Positions 49,126-56,335 of a stretch of 64,000 nucleotides of DNA are shown here, piece by piece; within the stretch, counting starts at the first letter, position 1; every line of letters begins with the position of its first letter. The DNA is from Pseudomonas entomophila (GTDB taxonomy: Bacteria > Pseudomonadota > Gammaproteobacteria > Pseudomonadales > Pseudomonadaceae), in contig NZ_JAAMQI010000015.1 in the NCBI RefSeq assembly GCF_013523165.1, forward strand, positions 38,089 to 102,088. The letters are read 5' to 3'. A program made the position numbers and the translations under genes. Below the pieces are notes generated by a model. The model saw only the letters and a program-made list of their open reading frames with translations, searched no databases and was not told where the DNA came from.

Positions 49126-50435
49126 ACATGACCCCTTCTACGCATTCTGTCGTTTCCGCCCCCACCGCGCCGGCCTTCAGCCTCAAGCGCAGCCTGCTGG
49201 AAACCGTGGTGGCCGGCCTGCTGGCACTGATCGTGTTCGGCCCGGTGGTCGGCGTGGTGCTCGATGGCTACAGCTTCAACGCCCATCCGGCGCGCGTCGC
49301 CTGGCTGGTCGGTGCGGTGATGCTCGGGCGCTTCGTGCTCAGCCTGTACTTCCAGACCGCCGCCGGGCAGCGCGTGCTGCACGGGTTCGAGCGGGGTGGC
49401 TCGGGCGTGCACGTGCTGGCGCCGGACTACAAGTCGCGGCTGCGCTGGATCATCCCGGCGCTGGTGGTGATCGCCATCGTCTTCCCGGTCTTCGCCAACA
49501 AGTACCTGCTGACCGTGGTCATCCTCGGGCTGATCTACGTGCTGCTGGGCCTGGGCCTGAACATCGTGGTGGGTCTGGCCGGGCTGCTCGACCTGGGCTA
49601 CGTCGCCTTCTACGCGATCGGGGCCTATGGCCTGGCACTGGGCTATCAGTACCTGGGCCTGGGCTTCTGGAGCGTGCTGCCGCTGGCGGCCATCGCGGCG
49701 GCCTTGGCCGGCTGCGTGCTGGGGTTCCCGGTGCTGCGCATGCACGGCGACTACCTGGCCATCGTCACCCTCGGGTTCGGCGAGATCATCCGCCTGGTGC
49801 TGAACAACTGGCTGTCGTTCACCGGTGGCCCCAACGGCATGCCGGCGCCGTCGCCGACCTTCTTCGGCCTGGAGTTCGGGCGACGGGCCAAGGACGGTGG
49901 CGTGCCGTTCCACGAGTTCTTCGGCATCGACTACAACCCCAACCTGAAATTCCTGTTCATCTACGCCGTGCTGTTCATCGTCGTGCTGGCGGTGCTCTAC
50001 ATCAAGCACCGGCTGACGCGCATGCCCATCGGCCGGGCCTGGGAGGCATTGCGCGAGGACGAGATCGCCTGCCGCTCGATGGGGCTCAACCATGTGCTGG
50101 TGAAGCTTTCGGCGTTCACCCTCGGCGCCTCCACGGCCGGGCTGGCCGGGGTGTTCTTCGCCACCTACCAGGGCTTCGTCAACCCGTCGTCCTTCACCTT
50201 CTTCGAGTCGGCGCTGATCCTGGCCATCGTGGTGCTGGGCGGCATGGGCTCGACGGTCGGCGTGGTGATCGCTGCCTTCGTGCTGACCGTGGCGCCCGAG
50301 CTGCTGCGCAGTTTCTCCGAATACCGGGTGCTGCTGTTCGGCGTGCTGATGGTGTTGATGATGATCTGGCGTCCGCGTGGGCTGATCCGTATCAGCCGTG
50401 CTGGCGTGGTCCCGCGTAAAGGAGTGGCGCCATGA
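49122..50435 (+). CDS. livM: Branched-chain amino acid ABC transporter, permease LivM
   Basis: The second permease, 437 residues. It has an N-terminal extension with membrane segments (about 20-100, DUF3382 type) ahead of the core permease (about 125-430, with GLGLNIVVGLAGLLDLGYVAFYAIGAY). ATG at 49122 overlaps the livH stop; an ATG two codons later is also possible. The livG start overlaps its stop. Confidence 0.95.
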   Translation: MNMTPSTHSVVSAPTAPAFSLKRSLLETVVAGLLALIVFGPVVGVVLDGYSFNAHPARVAWLVGAVMLGRFVLSLYFQTAAGQRVLHGFERGGSGVHVLAPDYKSRLRWIIPALVVIAIVFPVFANKYLLTVVILGLIYVLLGLGLNIVVGLAGLLDLGYVAFYAIGAYGLALGYQYLGLGFWSVLPLAAIAAALAGCVLGFPVLRMHGDYLAIVTLGFGEIIRLVLNNWLSFTGGPNGMPAPSPTFFGLEFGRRAKDGGVPFHEFFGIDYNPNLKFLFIYAVLFIVVLAVLYIKHRLTRMPIGRAWEALREDEIACRSMGLNHVLVKLSAFTLGASTAGLAGVFFATYQGFVNPSSFTFFESALILAIVVLGGMGSTVGVVIAAFVLTVAPELLRSFSEYRVLLFGVLMVLMMIWRPRGLIRISRAGVVPRKGVAP

Positions 50436-51307
50436 GCGATGAAGTCGTGTTGTCGGTCGACAACCTGATGATGCAGTTCGGCGGTATCAAGGCGCTCAGC
50501 GACGTCAGCCTGAAGGTCAGGCGCAACCAGATCTTCGCGCTGATCGGCCCCAACGGCGCTGGCAAGACCACCGTGTTCAACTGCCTGACCGGCTTCTACA
50601 AGGCCAGTGGCGGGCGCATCGAACTGAACCTGCGCGGTGCTCGCACCGACATCATCCAGCTGCTGGGCGAGCGCTTCGAGGCGACGGACTTCTTCTCGCC
50701 CGCACGCTTCGCCAACCGGGTGTACTACAAGATGTTCGGCGGCACCCACCTGGTCAACCGTGCAGGCCTGGCGCGCACCTTCCAGAACATCCGCCTGTTC
50801 CGGGAAATGTCGGTGGTGGAGAACCTGCTGGTGGCCCAGCACATGTGGGTCAACCGCAACCTGCTGGCCGGCGTGCTCAATACGCCAGGCTACCGGCAAT
50901 CCGAGAGCGAGGCGCTCGACCATGCCTTCTACTGGCTGGAAGTGGTCGACCTGGTCGACTGCGCCAACCGCCTGGCCGGTGAACTGTCCTACGGCCAGCA
51001 ACGGCGGCTGGAGATCGCCCGGGCCATGTGCACGCGGCCCGGCATCATCTGCCTGGACGAGCCGGCCGCCGGCCTCAACCCCCAGGAAACCGAGGCCCTG
51101 AGCCGGATGATCCGGGTGCTGCGCGACGAGCACGACATCACCGTCGTGCTGATCGAGCACGACATGGGCATGGTCATGAGCATTTCCGACCACATCGTCG
51201 TGCTCGACCACGGCAACGTCATCGCCGAGGGCGCCCCCCAGGACATCCGCAACAACCCCACGGTGATCGCCGCCTACCTGGGCGCTGACGAAGAGGAACT
51301 GGCATGA
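50432..51307 (+). CDS. livG: Branched-chain amino acid ABC transporter, ATPase LivG
   Basis: A 291-residue ATPase. Walker A GPNGAGKTT is near residues 38-46, signature LSYGQQRRLEIARAM, Walker B IICLDEPAAGLNP and H-loop LIEHDMGMV. The length and the GLARTFQNIRLF Q-loop region are characteristic of LivG. ATGA overlaps occur at both ends. Confidence 0.97.
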   Translation: MSDEVVLSVDNLMMQFGGIKALSDVSLKVRRNQIFALIGPNGAGKTTVFNCLTGFYKASGGRIELNLRGARTDIIQLLGERFEATDFFSPARFANRVYYKMFGGTHLVNRAGLARTFQNIRLFREMSVVENLLVAQHMWVNRNLLAGVLNTPGYRQSESEALDHAFYWLEVVDLVDCANRLAGELSYGQQRRLEIARAMCTRPGIICLDEPAAGLNPQETEALSRMIRVLRDEHDITVVLIEHDMGMVMSISDHIVVLDHGNVIAEGAPQDIRNNPTVIAAYLGADEEELA

Positions 51308-52020
51308 GCGGAGCGATTCTCGAACTGCGCGACCTGGACGTGTTCTACGGGCCGATCCAGGCATTGCGCAAGGTGTCGATGCACATCGACAAAGGCGAGA
51401 CCGTCAGCCTGATCGGTGCCAACGGCGCGGGCAAGTCGACGCTGCTGATGTCGATCTTCGGCCAGCCGCGCGCCGCCTCGGGTCAGATCCTTTACGAAGG
51501 CACCGACATCACGCGCAAGACGCCGCACTACATCGCCTCCAACGGCATCGCCCAATCCCCGGAAGGGCGGCGGGTGTTCCCGGACATGACGGTCGAGGAA
51601 AACCTGATGATGGGCACCATCCCCATCGGCGACAAGCACGCCGATGCGGACATGCAGCGCATGTACGCGTTGTTTCCACGGCTCAAGGAGCGGCGCACGC
51701 AACGGGCGATGACCATGTCCGGTGGCGAGCAGCAGATGCTCGCCATCGCCCGCGCGCTGATGAGTCGGCCGCGCCTGTTGCTGCTCGACGAACCGTCGTT
51801 GGGGTTGGCGCCGATCGTGGTCAAGCAGATCTTCGCGACCTTGCGCGAGCTGGCCCAGGAGGGCATGACCATCTTCCTGGTGGAACAGAACGCCAACCAT
51901 GCGCTCAAGCTCTCGGACCGTGCCTACGTGATGGTCAACGGGCAGATCCGCATGACCGGCACGGGGCAGGAGCTGCTGGCCAACGATGAAGTGCGCAACG
52001 CCTACCTGGGCGGGCACTGA
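51304..52020 (+). CDS. livF: Branched-chain amino acid ABC transporter, ATPase LivF
   Basis: The second ATPase, 238 residues. Walker A GANGAGKST, signature MSGGEQQMLAIARALM, Walker B LLLLDEPSLGLAP and H-loop region LVEQNANHALKLS. It heterodimerises with LivG on the LivHM permease. Last gene of the operon. No classical terminator follows; the DnaA-box region begins instead. Confidence 0.97.
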   Translation: MSGAILELRDLDVFYGPIQALRKVSMHIDKGETVSLIGANGAGKSTLLMSIFGQPRAASGQILYEGTDITRKTPHYIASNGIAQSPEGRRVFPDMTVEENLMMGTIPIGDKHADADMQRMYALFPRLKERRTQRAMTMSGGEQQMLAIARALMSRPRLLLLDEPSLGLAPIVVKQIFATLRELAQEGMTIFLVEQNANHALKLSDRAYVMVNGQIRMTGTGQELLANDEVRNAYLGGH

Positions 52021-52073
52021 CCGCCTTGGATGAACGGTGTTTCGGTCGGGTTCGGCGAGCGAGGGGGGCACCG

Positions 52074-52476
52074 TGTGGACAACGTGTCGCATGTGGCGGG
52101 CATTGACAGGCGCCTCAGCGCCACGTGCAAGTGATGTACGTGGCGACACGTTGTGCACGGTTCGTGTGGAACCGGCTGTGGATAAGATGGGTGCAATCCT
52201 CTGGAGGCCATGCCTGACATGGCCTGCAGAGCTTTGTTCGTTTTTTGATCAAAAACGACAGGACGATGAGAAGTTCGTGCAAGGCGTGCCCACGCCATGC
52301 GTCTCACTGTGTGGAAACTCTGTGCATAAGTCTGTGGAAAAAGCCGGGATAGCGCCTCGTCTGCCTGCTTGAAGCTGTTGAGTCTTCACGTTTTCCAAGT
52401 GTTCACCGTTGCACCCAGGCCTGATCCTGAAAACGAGCGTTTTGCCCCCAGCCTGTGGGGAAAGGCTTGTGGATAA
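52074..52476 (+). other. Cluster of DnaA-box-like 9-mers between livF and the SDR gene
   Basis: Two exact TGTGGATAA boxes (52177-52185 and 52468-52476) share one strand with near matches. These are TGTGGACAA at 52074, TGTGGAACC at 52165, TGTGGAAAC at 52310, TGTGCATAA at 52321, TGTGGAAAA at 52333 and TGTGGGGAA at 52454. All eight point the same way within about 400 bp of a 604-bp gene-free gap. The density suggests DnaA binding, either titration or regulation. Nothing nearby marks a replication origin. Confidence 0.6.
52177..52251 (+). repeat. 75-bp module, copy A (DnaA box plus T-tract/GATC)
   Basis: Begins with TGTGGATAAG, contains TGGCCTGCAGAG and ends TTTTTTGATCA. It is 80 percent identical (60 of 75 positions, no gaps) to copy B, 291 bp downstream. 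Confidence 0.85.
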
Positions 52477-52542
52477 GGTGCGCATAATCCGCTGGCGGCC
52501 TTGTCCGCCGTGGCCTGCAGAGGTTTGATCATTTTTTGATCA
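52468..52542 (+). repeat. 75-bp module, copy B (DnaA box plus T-tract/GATC)
   Basis: Ungapped partner of copy A. The perfect DnaA box, TGGCCTGCAGAG and TTTTTTGATCA are conserved, and most changes fall in the segment between box and palindrome. Here GATC occurs on both sides of the T-run, recalling the GATC-plus-T 13-mers of enterobacterial oriC. Confidence 0.85.
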
Positions 52543-52624
52543 GTGGCAGGTGGCTTGCCGAGAGCTTTCCATCGGGGCATGCTTCGGCCCCTGTCACACG
52601 CCCGTATCGATCAAGGAGAACAGC

Positions 52625-53392
52625 ATGACGTCCACCGTATTCATCACCGGCGCCACCTCCGGCTTTGGCGAAGCGACTGCCCGGCGATTCGCCGAAGCCG
52701 GCTGGTCGCTGGTTCTGACGGGGCGCCGCAAGGAGCGACTGGACGCACTGTGCGCCGAGCTGTCGGCCAAGACCCAGGTGCATGGGCTGGTCGTCGATGT
52801 CCGCGACCGCCAGGCCATGGAGCAGGCGATCGCCGACCTGCCTCCGGCATTCGCGACCTTGCGCGCCCTGGTCAACAACGCCGGCCTGGCCCTGGGCGTC
52901 GAACCGGCCCAGGCCTGCAACCTGGACGACTGGGAGACCATGGTCGATACCAACATCAAAGGCCTGATCTACACCACCCGCCTGCTGCTGCCCCGCCTGA
53001 TCGCCCATGGGCGCGGCGCCAGCATCCTCAACGTGGGCTCGGTGGCAGGCAACTACCCGTACCCAGGCAGCAACGTGTATGGCGGTACCAAGGCATTCGT
53101 CGGCCAGTTTTCGCTGAGCCTGCGTTGCGACCTGCGCGGGACCGGCGTGCGTGTGAGCAATATCGAGCCGGGCCTCTGCGAGAGCGAGTTCTCGCTGGTG
53201 CGCTTCGGCGGTGACCAGGCCAGGTACGATGCGACCTACGCCGGTGCCGAGCCAATCCAGCCGCAGGACATTGCCGAGACCATCTTCTGGATCCTCAACC
53301 AGCCGGCGCACATCAACATCAACAGCCTGGAGCTGATGCCGGTGAGCCAGGACTGGGCAGGGTTCTCCATCGATCGTTCGGTCAAAGGCTGA
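52625..53392 (+). CDS. YdfG-like short-chain dehydrogenase (3-hydroxy acid/serine dehydrogenase type)
   Basis: A 255-residue NADP-type SDR. It has TGATSGFGEATARRFAEAG at the N-terminus, NNAGLALGVEPA, catalytic Tyr and Lys in VYGGTKAFV, and the C-terminal phrase NINSLELMPVSQDWAG. Several stretches match E. coli YdfG, a 3-hydroxy acid dehydrogenase and malonic semialdehyde reductase. AAGGAGA lies before ATG 52625. The frame extends upstream into the repeat module, but without a start signal. It is expressed alone. Confidence 0.9.
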   Translation: MTSTVFITGATSGFGEATARRFAEAGWSLVLTGRRKERLDALCAELSAKTQVHGLVVDVRDRQAMEQAIADLPPAFATLRALVNNAGLALGVEPAQACNLDDWETMVDTNIKGLIYTTRLLLPRLIAHGRGASILNVGSVAGNYPYPGSNVYGGTKAFVGQFSLSLRCDLRGTGVRVSNIEPGLCESEFSLVRFGGDQARYDATYAGAEPIQPQDIAETIFWILNQPAHININSLELMPVSQDWAGFSIDRSVKG

Positions 53393-53402
53393 TCCAAGGG
53401 CC

Positions 53403-53426
53403 CATTCGCGGGTTCTCCCGCGAATG
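53403..53426. repeat. Perfect hairpin after the SDR gene
   Basis: CATTCGCGGG-ttct-CCCGCGAATG, a 10-bp perfect stem 11 bp past the stop with no T-run. It resembles a REP palindrome and may aid 3'-end formation. Confidence 0.6.
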
Positions 53427-53469
53427 CATTAGCCCAGCCGCGGCAGGCCTTGCGAATCGCCCACAGACG

Positions 53470-53724
53470 CTATTGAGGAATTTTCTTCAGGTAAGTAGCG
53501 TTTGTTTCTAGCAGGTCCAAGCGCTGCAACACATCGTTGATGGCGTCGTGCAACCCGAGGTCTTCCCGGGTTGCAGTGCCGTCTACCACTCGACGAAGGC
53601 TGAGCAGGAAACCAAGCTTGCCATGGGCAATGTGGTCCAGGTCAGCTTTCTGCTTGTCGACGATCTGCTTGGCTGCCGCGTTGATCTGGGCTTCGAGAAA
53701 ACTCTTGAACGCTGCTCTGTCCAT
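53470..53724 (-). CDS. Small hypothetical protein, 84 aa
   Basis: Begins MDRAAFKSFLEAQINAAAKQ. It is hydrophilic and probably helical, with no signal peptide, cysteines or membrane segment. GGAGG precedes the ATG at 53724 and the third-position composition is coding-like. It is convergent with the SDR gene and stands in front of the AGE-family gene on the same strand. I do not recognise the family. Confidence 0.75.
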   Translation of the reverse strand: MDRAAFKSFLEAQINAAAKQIVDKQKADLDHIAHGKLGFLLSLRRVVDGTATREDLGLHDAINDVLQRLDLLETNATYLKKIPQ

Positions 53725-53798
53725 GCTGACGCCTCCAATGAGTGAGGCCTTGAATCTAGCAACGCCTTGATCTCGTCGAAACTGATAAAAATGTCAGG

Positions 53799-54908
53799 TC
53801 AGGTGGCGCTGAGGAGACCTTGCAGGCAAGTCGCCAAATGGTAGGGCGTGGTCGACGGCATATCATGCCGACTGACATTGCCTTCTCCATCCCGACATTC
53901 ATACCAGCCCGCCTCACGCAGGAACCGCGCCTCCAGCACCTGCAACTGCCCAGCCAGCTTCGCCTCGCCGCCCGCACGCAGCACCAGCGCCCGCAGGTAT
54001 TCCGCCTGCGCCCAGATCCGCTGGGTGGCATCCAGTGCCTGGCCATCCACAGCCAGCATTGCCAGCACCGCCCCATCCTTCACCCCGTACTGCTCGGCAA
54101 AGCCGAACGCCCGGTCGATGGACGCATGCAGCGGCGTGTCACGCAGCAGCGGCGAGGTGTCGAGCAGGAAAAACCATTCGAATTGATGCCCCGGCTCGAA
54201 CCAGTTATCCGCTGCGCCCCGTGGAAGCTCCAGCATCACGCCTGTGTCGGGGTCCACGAAGTCGCGCTGCAGGGCATCGCACAGCCCGGTCAGCGCGTGC
54301 TGTACGGCCTCGTCCGGCCTGACGGCCAATGTCTGCAGGAAGGCTTCGGCCAAGTGCATCTGCGGGTTCTGCAGAGGGCCGCTGCCCAGGTCCGACCAAT
54401 CCTCGCCCAGGCTGGCCTCGTACAGGCCATCGCCACGGGCGAAGCGCTCGGCAACGACGCTCAACGCCCCTTCCAGTGTGGACTCGACCAAGCGTTCGCC
54501 CACCTGCCCCCAGTAATGCGCGCAGGCGAACACGATGAACGCGTGGGTGTAGAGATCCTTGCGTCGATCCAACGGCTGGCCTTGCGCATCGATGCTGTAG
54601 AACCAGCCACCGTGCTCGGCATCGTGAAAGTGCGTGCGCAACGAACGGAACAAGGTCGCGGCACGCGCCGCAGCGCCGGGCTCGCCCAGGCGGCTGCTGA
54701 ACAGGTACAACTGACGCGCGCAGGCCATGGCACGGTAGCGCACCACGGGCAAGGGACGGTGCTCGGCGTCCAGGGCTTCGTAGGGCAAGGCCATGTCCGC
54801 ATTCCATCCGGGACCTTGCCACAACGGCACAAGGATATCGTCAAGGTGATGCCTGAAGCGGCGCAGACGGGCATCGAAGTCGGACAGGGCAGATGAGGGC
54901 GTGGACAT
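53799..54908 (-). CDS. AGE family epimerase/isomerase
   Basis: A 369-residue protein of the (alpha/alpha)6-barrel N-acylglucosamine 2-epimerase superfamily. Recognisable phrases are YLFSSRLGEPG, HTHFHDAEHGGWFYSID, DLYTHAFIVFACAHY, QNPQMHLAEAF, PGHQFEWFFLLD and the C-terminal STTPYHLATCLQGL. Bacterial members of this type are often D-mannose or aldose-ketose isomerases, but substrate cannot be assigned from sequence alone. Start at 54908 (MSTPSSALSDFDARL) is preferred; an ATG 11 codons upstream is possible. It has no sugar-transport genes nearby. Confidence 0.87.
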   Translation of the reverse strand: MSTPSSALSDFDARLRRFRHHLDDILVPLWQGPGWNADMALPYEALDAEHRPLPVVRYRAMACARQLYLFSSRLGEPGAAARAATLFRSLRTHFHDAEHGGWFYSIDAQGQPLDRRKDLYTHAFIVFACAHYWGQVGERLVESTLEGALSVVAERFARGDGLYEASLGEDWSDLGSGPLQNPQMHLAEAFLQTLAVRPDEAVQHALTGLCDALQRDFVDPDTGVMLELPRGAADNWFEPGHQFEWFFLLDTSPLLRDTPLHASIDRAFGFAEQYGVKDGAVLAMLAVDGQALDATQRIWAQAEYLRALVLRAGGEAKLAGQLQVLEARFLREAGWYECRDGEGNVSRHDMPSTTPYHLATCLQGLLSAT

Positions 54909-54968
54909 GAAAGCGCTCAGGACGGTCGGGCGGTGCGCCATGGTAGCAGAATCGACCGCCGCGCGGCC

Positions 54969-55601
54969 TCAGCCTGGGTAGCCCAGGCCCTGCCAGTGAC
55001 GCGCCCCGACGAAGATGAAGCGCAGCTGCTGGATGATCTTTTCCTGCGCGCTCAAGGGCTCCGGCCACTCGGCGTCCGGGGTGTCGATCAGCTCGGGCAG
55101 GGTGGCGAATACGGTCTTGACCACCAGGTCGGCCATGACCGCCAGGGCGGGCGCATCCAGGTGTTGCCAGCGTGGCATGCGCGCCAGGTCGGTGGCCAGG
55201 TCCGAACTGATGCCATGGCGCAGCCGGGCGATGGCCTGGCGCACGACCTGCGAACCGCCATATTGCTCGCGGGCCAGGAACAGGAACTGGGCACGGTGGG
55301 CTGCGACCACGTCGAGGAAGATCCGCACCGAGGCATCGGTGATGCCGCCCATTTCCAGCTCGTTCTGCCGCACCAGGCGAATGGTCTGACGGAACGTGGC
55401 GTCGATGGTGCCGACCAGGGCCAGGCCCAGGGCGTCCATGTCCGAGAAGTGACGGTAGAAGCCCGTCGGCACGATACCGGCCAGACGCGCCACCTCGCGC
55501 AGGCTGAGGCTGCCGAAACCGCGCCCGCTCTCCATCAACTGGCAGGCGGCATCGAGCAAGGCCTGTCGAGTCTGAAGCTTCTGTTCGGCGCGCGGCAGCA
55601 T
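54969..55601 (-). CDS. TetR family regulator, DesT-like
   Basis: A 210-residue regulator. The N-terminal helix-turn-helix (about 10-57) contains ALLDAACQLMESGRGFGSLSLREVARLAGIVPTGFYRHF. The body resembles P. aeruginosa DesT, which senses acyl-CoA saturation and controls the desaturase genes desCB. No desaturase gene is next to it here, so its targets are unknown. Start at 55601 (MLPRAEQKLQTRQALL) follows the family; the upstream 16 codons in frame are not conserved. Confidence 0.82.
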   Translation of the reverse strand: MLPRAEQKLQTRQALLDAACQLMESGRGFGSLSLREVARLAGIVPTGFYRHFSDMDALGLALVGTIDATFRQTIRLVRQNELEMGGITDASVRIFLDVVAAHRAQFLFLAREQYGGSQVVRQAIARLRHGISSDLATDLARMPRWQHLDAPALAVMADLVVKTVFATLPELIDTPDAEWPEPLSAQEKIIQQLRFIFVGARHWQGLGYPG

Positions 55602-55704
55602 GGCGGGCAATCTGTGGCTGGTGTGGAATCGCACTCTAGAGAAAAGCACCGAGCGGGGTCAATGCAGGCTGAATCGATCGTACCTGTGCCTCGAGGCGAT
55701 GCGC

Positions 55705-56013
55705 TCACCCAAGATGACCTGCCTTGCGCACGCGTTCGGCGCCACCTTCGGCTACCGCTTCGCTGCGTTCGAGCAAGCGATCGGCACCGCCTTCGGCCAA
55801 GGCGGTGTCGCGCTCCAGCAGACGGTCGGCGCCGCCTTCGGCGAGCTGCCCGGCGCGTTCGAGCAACCGGTCGGCGCCGCCTTCGGTGAGGTAGGCCGGG
55901 GCCGCGTGCGTCGAGCGCGCTTCGCCGATCGTGGGTTGATCCGGGGCGGGCAGGGCAAGGGCCTGGGTCGACAGCAGGGACAGGCTCAGGCTGAGCAGCA
56001 AGAGAGATTTCAT
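55705..56013 (-). CDS. Small secreted protein with four 15-residue repeats
   Basis: 102 residues. A signal peptide (MKSLLLLSLSLSLLSTQALA) is followed by a short linker and four tandem units of the form (L/V)-x-EGGA-(D/E)-R-(L/V), about 15 residues each, such as LAEGGADRLLERDTA. The last unit is divergent and is followed by a basic end. AGGAG lies 8 bp before ATG 56013. Pseudomonads carry similar small repeat proteins, some labelled phage infection protein without firm basis. No enzymatic motif; function unknown. The stretch 56014-56335 upstream shows no gene. Confidence 0.75.
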   Translation of the reverse strand: MKSLLLLSLSLSLLSTQALALPAPDQPTIGEARSTHAAPAYLTEGGADRLLERAGQLAEGGADRLLERDTALAEGGADRLLERSEAVAEGGAERVRKAGHLG

Positions 56014-56335
56014 GGGGATGCTCCTGATGGGCAAGTGAAAAGGGGAACGAGGCCCATGCTACGCCGCGTGCGCGAGACGAGAAGTTCATCCGGGTGATGG
56101 TGATCATCGACGCCGATGATGGTCGCCGAAGGCGCTCTGGAATGCGGTTTTCCAGCCGGTCGGCCTTGAGAAGGCGCAGGCTGCGGGCGAGTTGGACGTC
56201 CTGGTGCATTCAAGCGCGACGTAAAAAAATCGCGATATCGTGCCTCGGATAAAACCTGACGGGGTTTCGTCAGTCCGACGTAATACTGTCGCTCTCGTCA
56301 TCCTCGGCTTGCGCCGCTCTCAGGAGAACTTCGCA

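Noticed and set aside
52021..52624. Chromosomal oriC or plasmid origin
   Set aside because: No dnaA, rpmH, rep or par gene is near and the AT-rich unwinding region is short; only DnaA binding is proposed.
56014..56335. Open frames on both strands upstream of asmA
   Set aside because: Short Arg-rich frames without ribosome binding sites; only a small CTGACG/CGTCAG hairpin is seen near 56256-56273.
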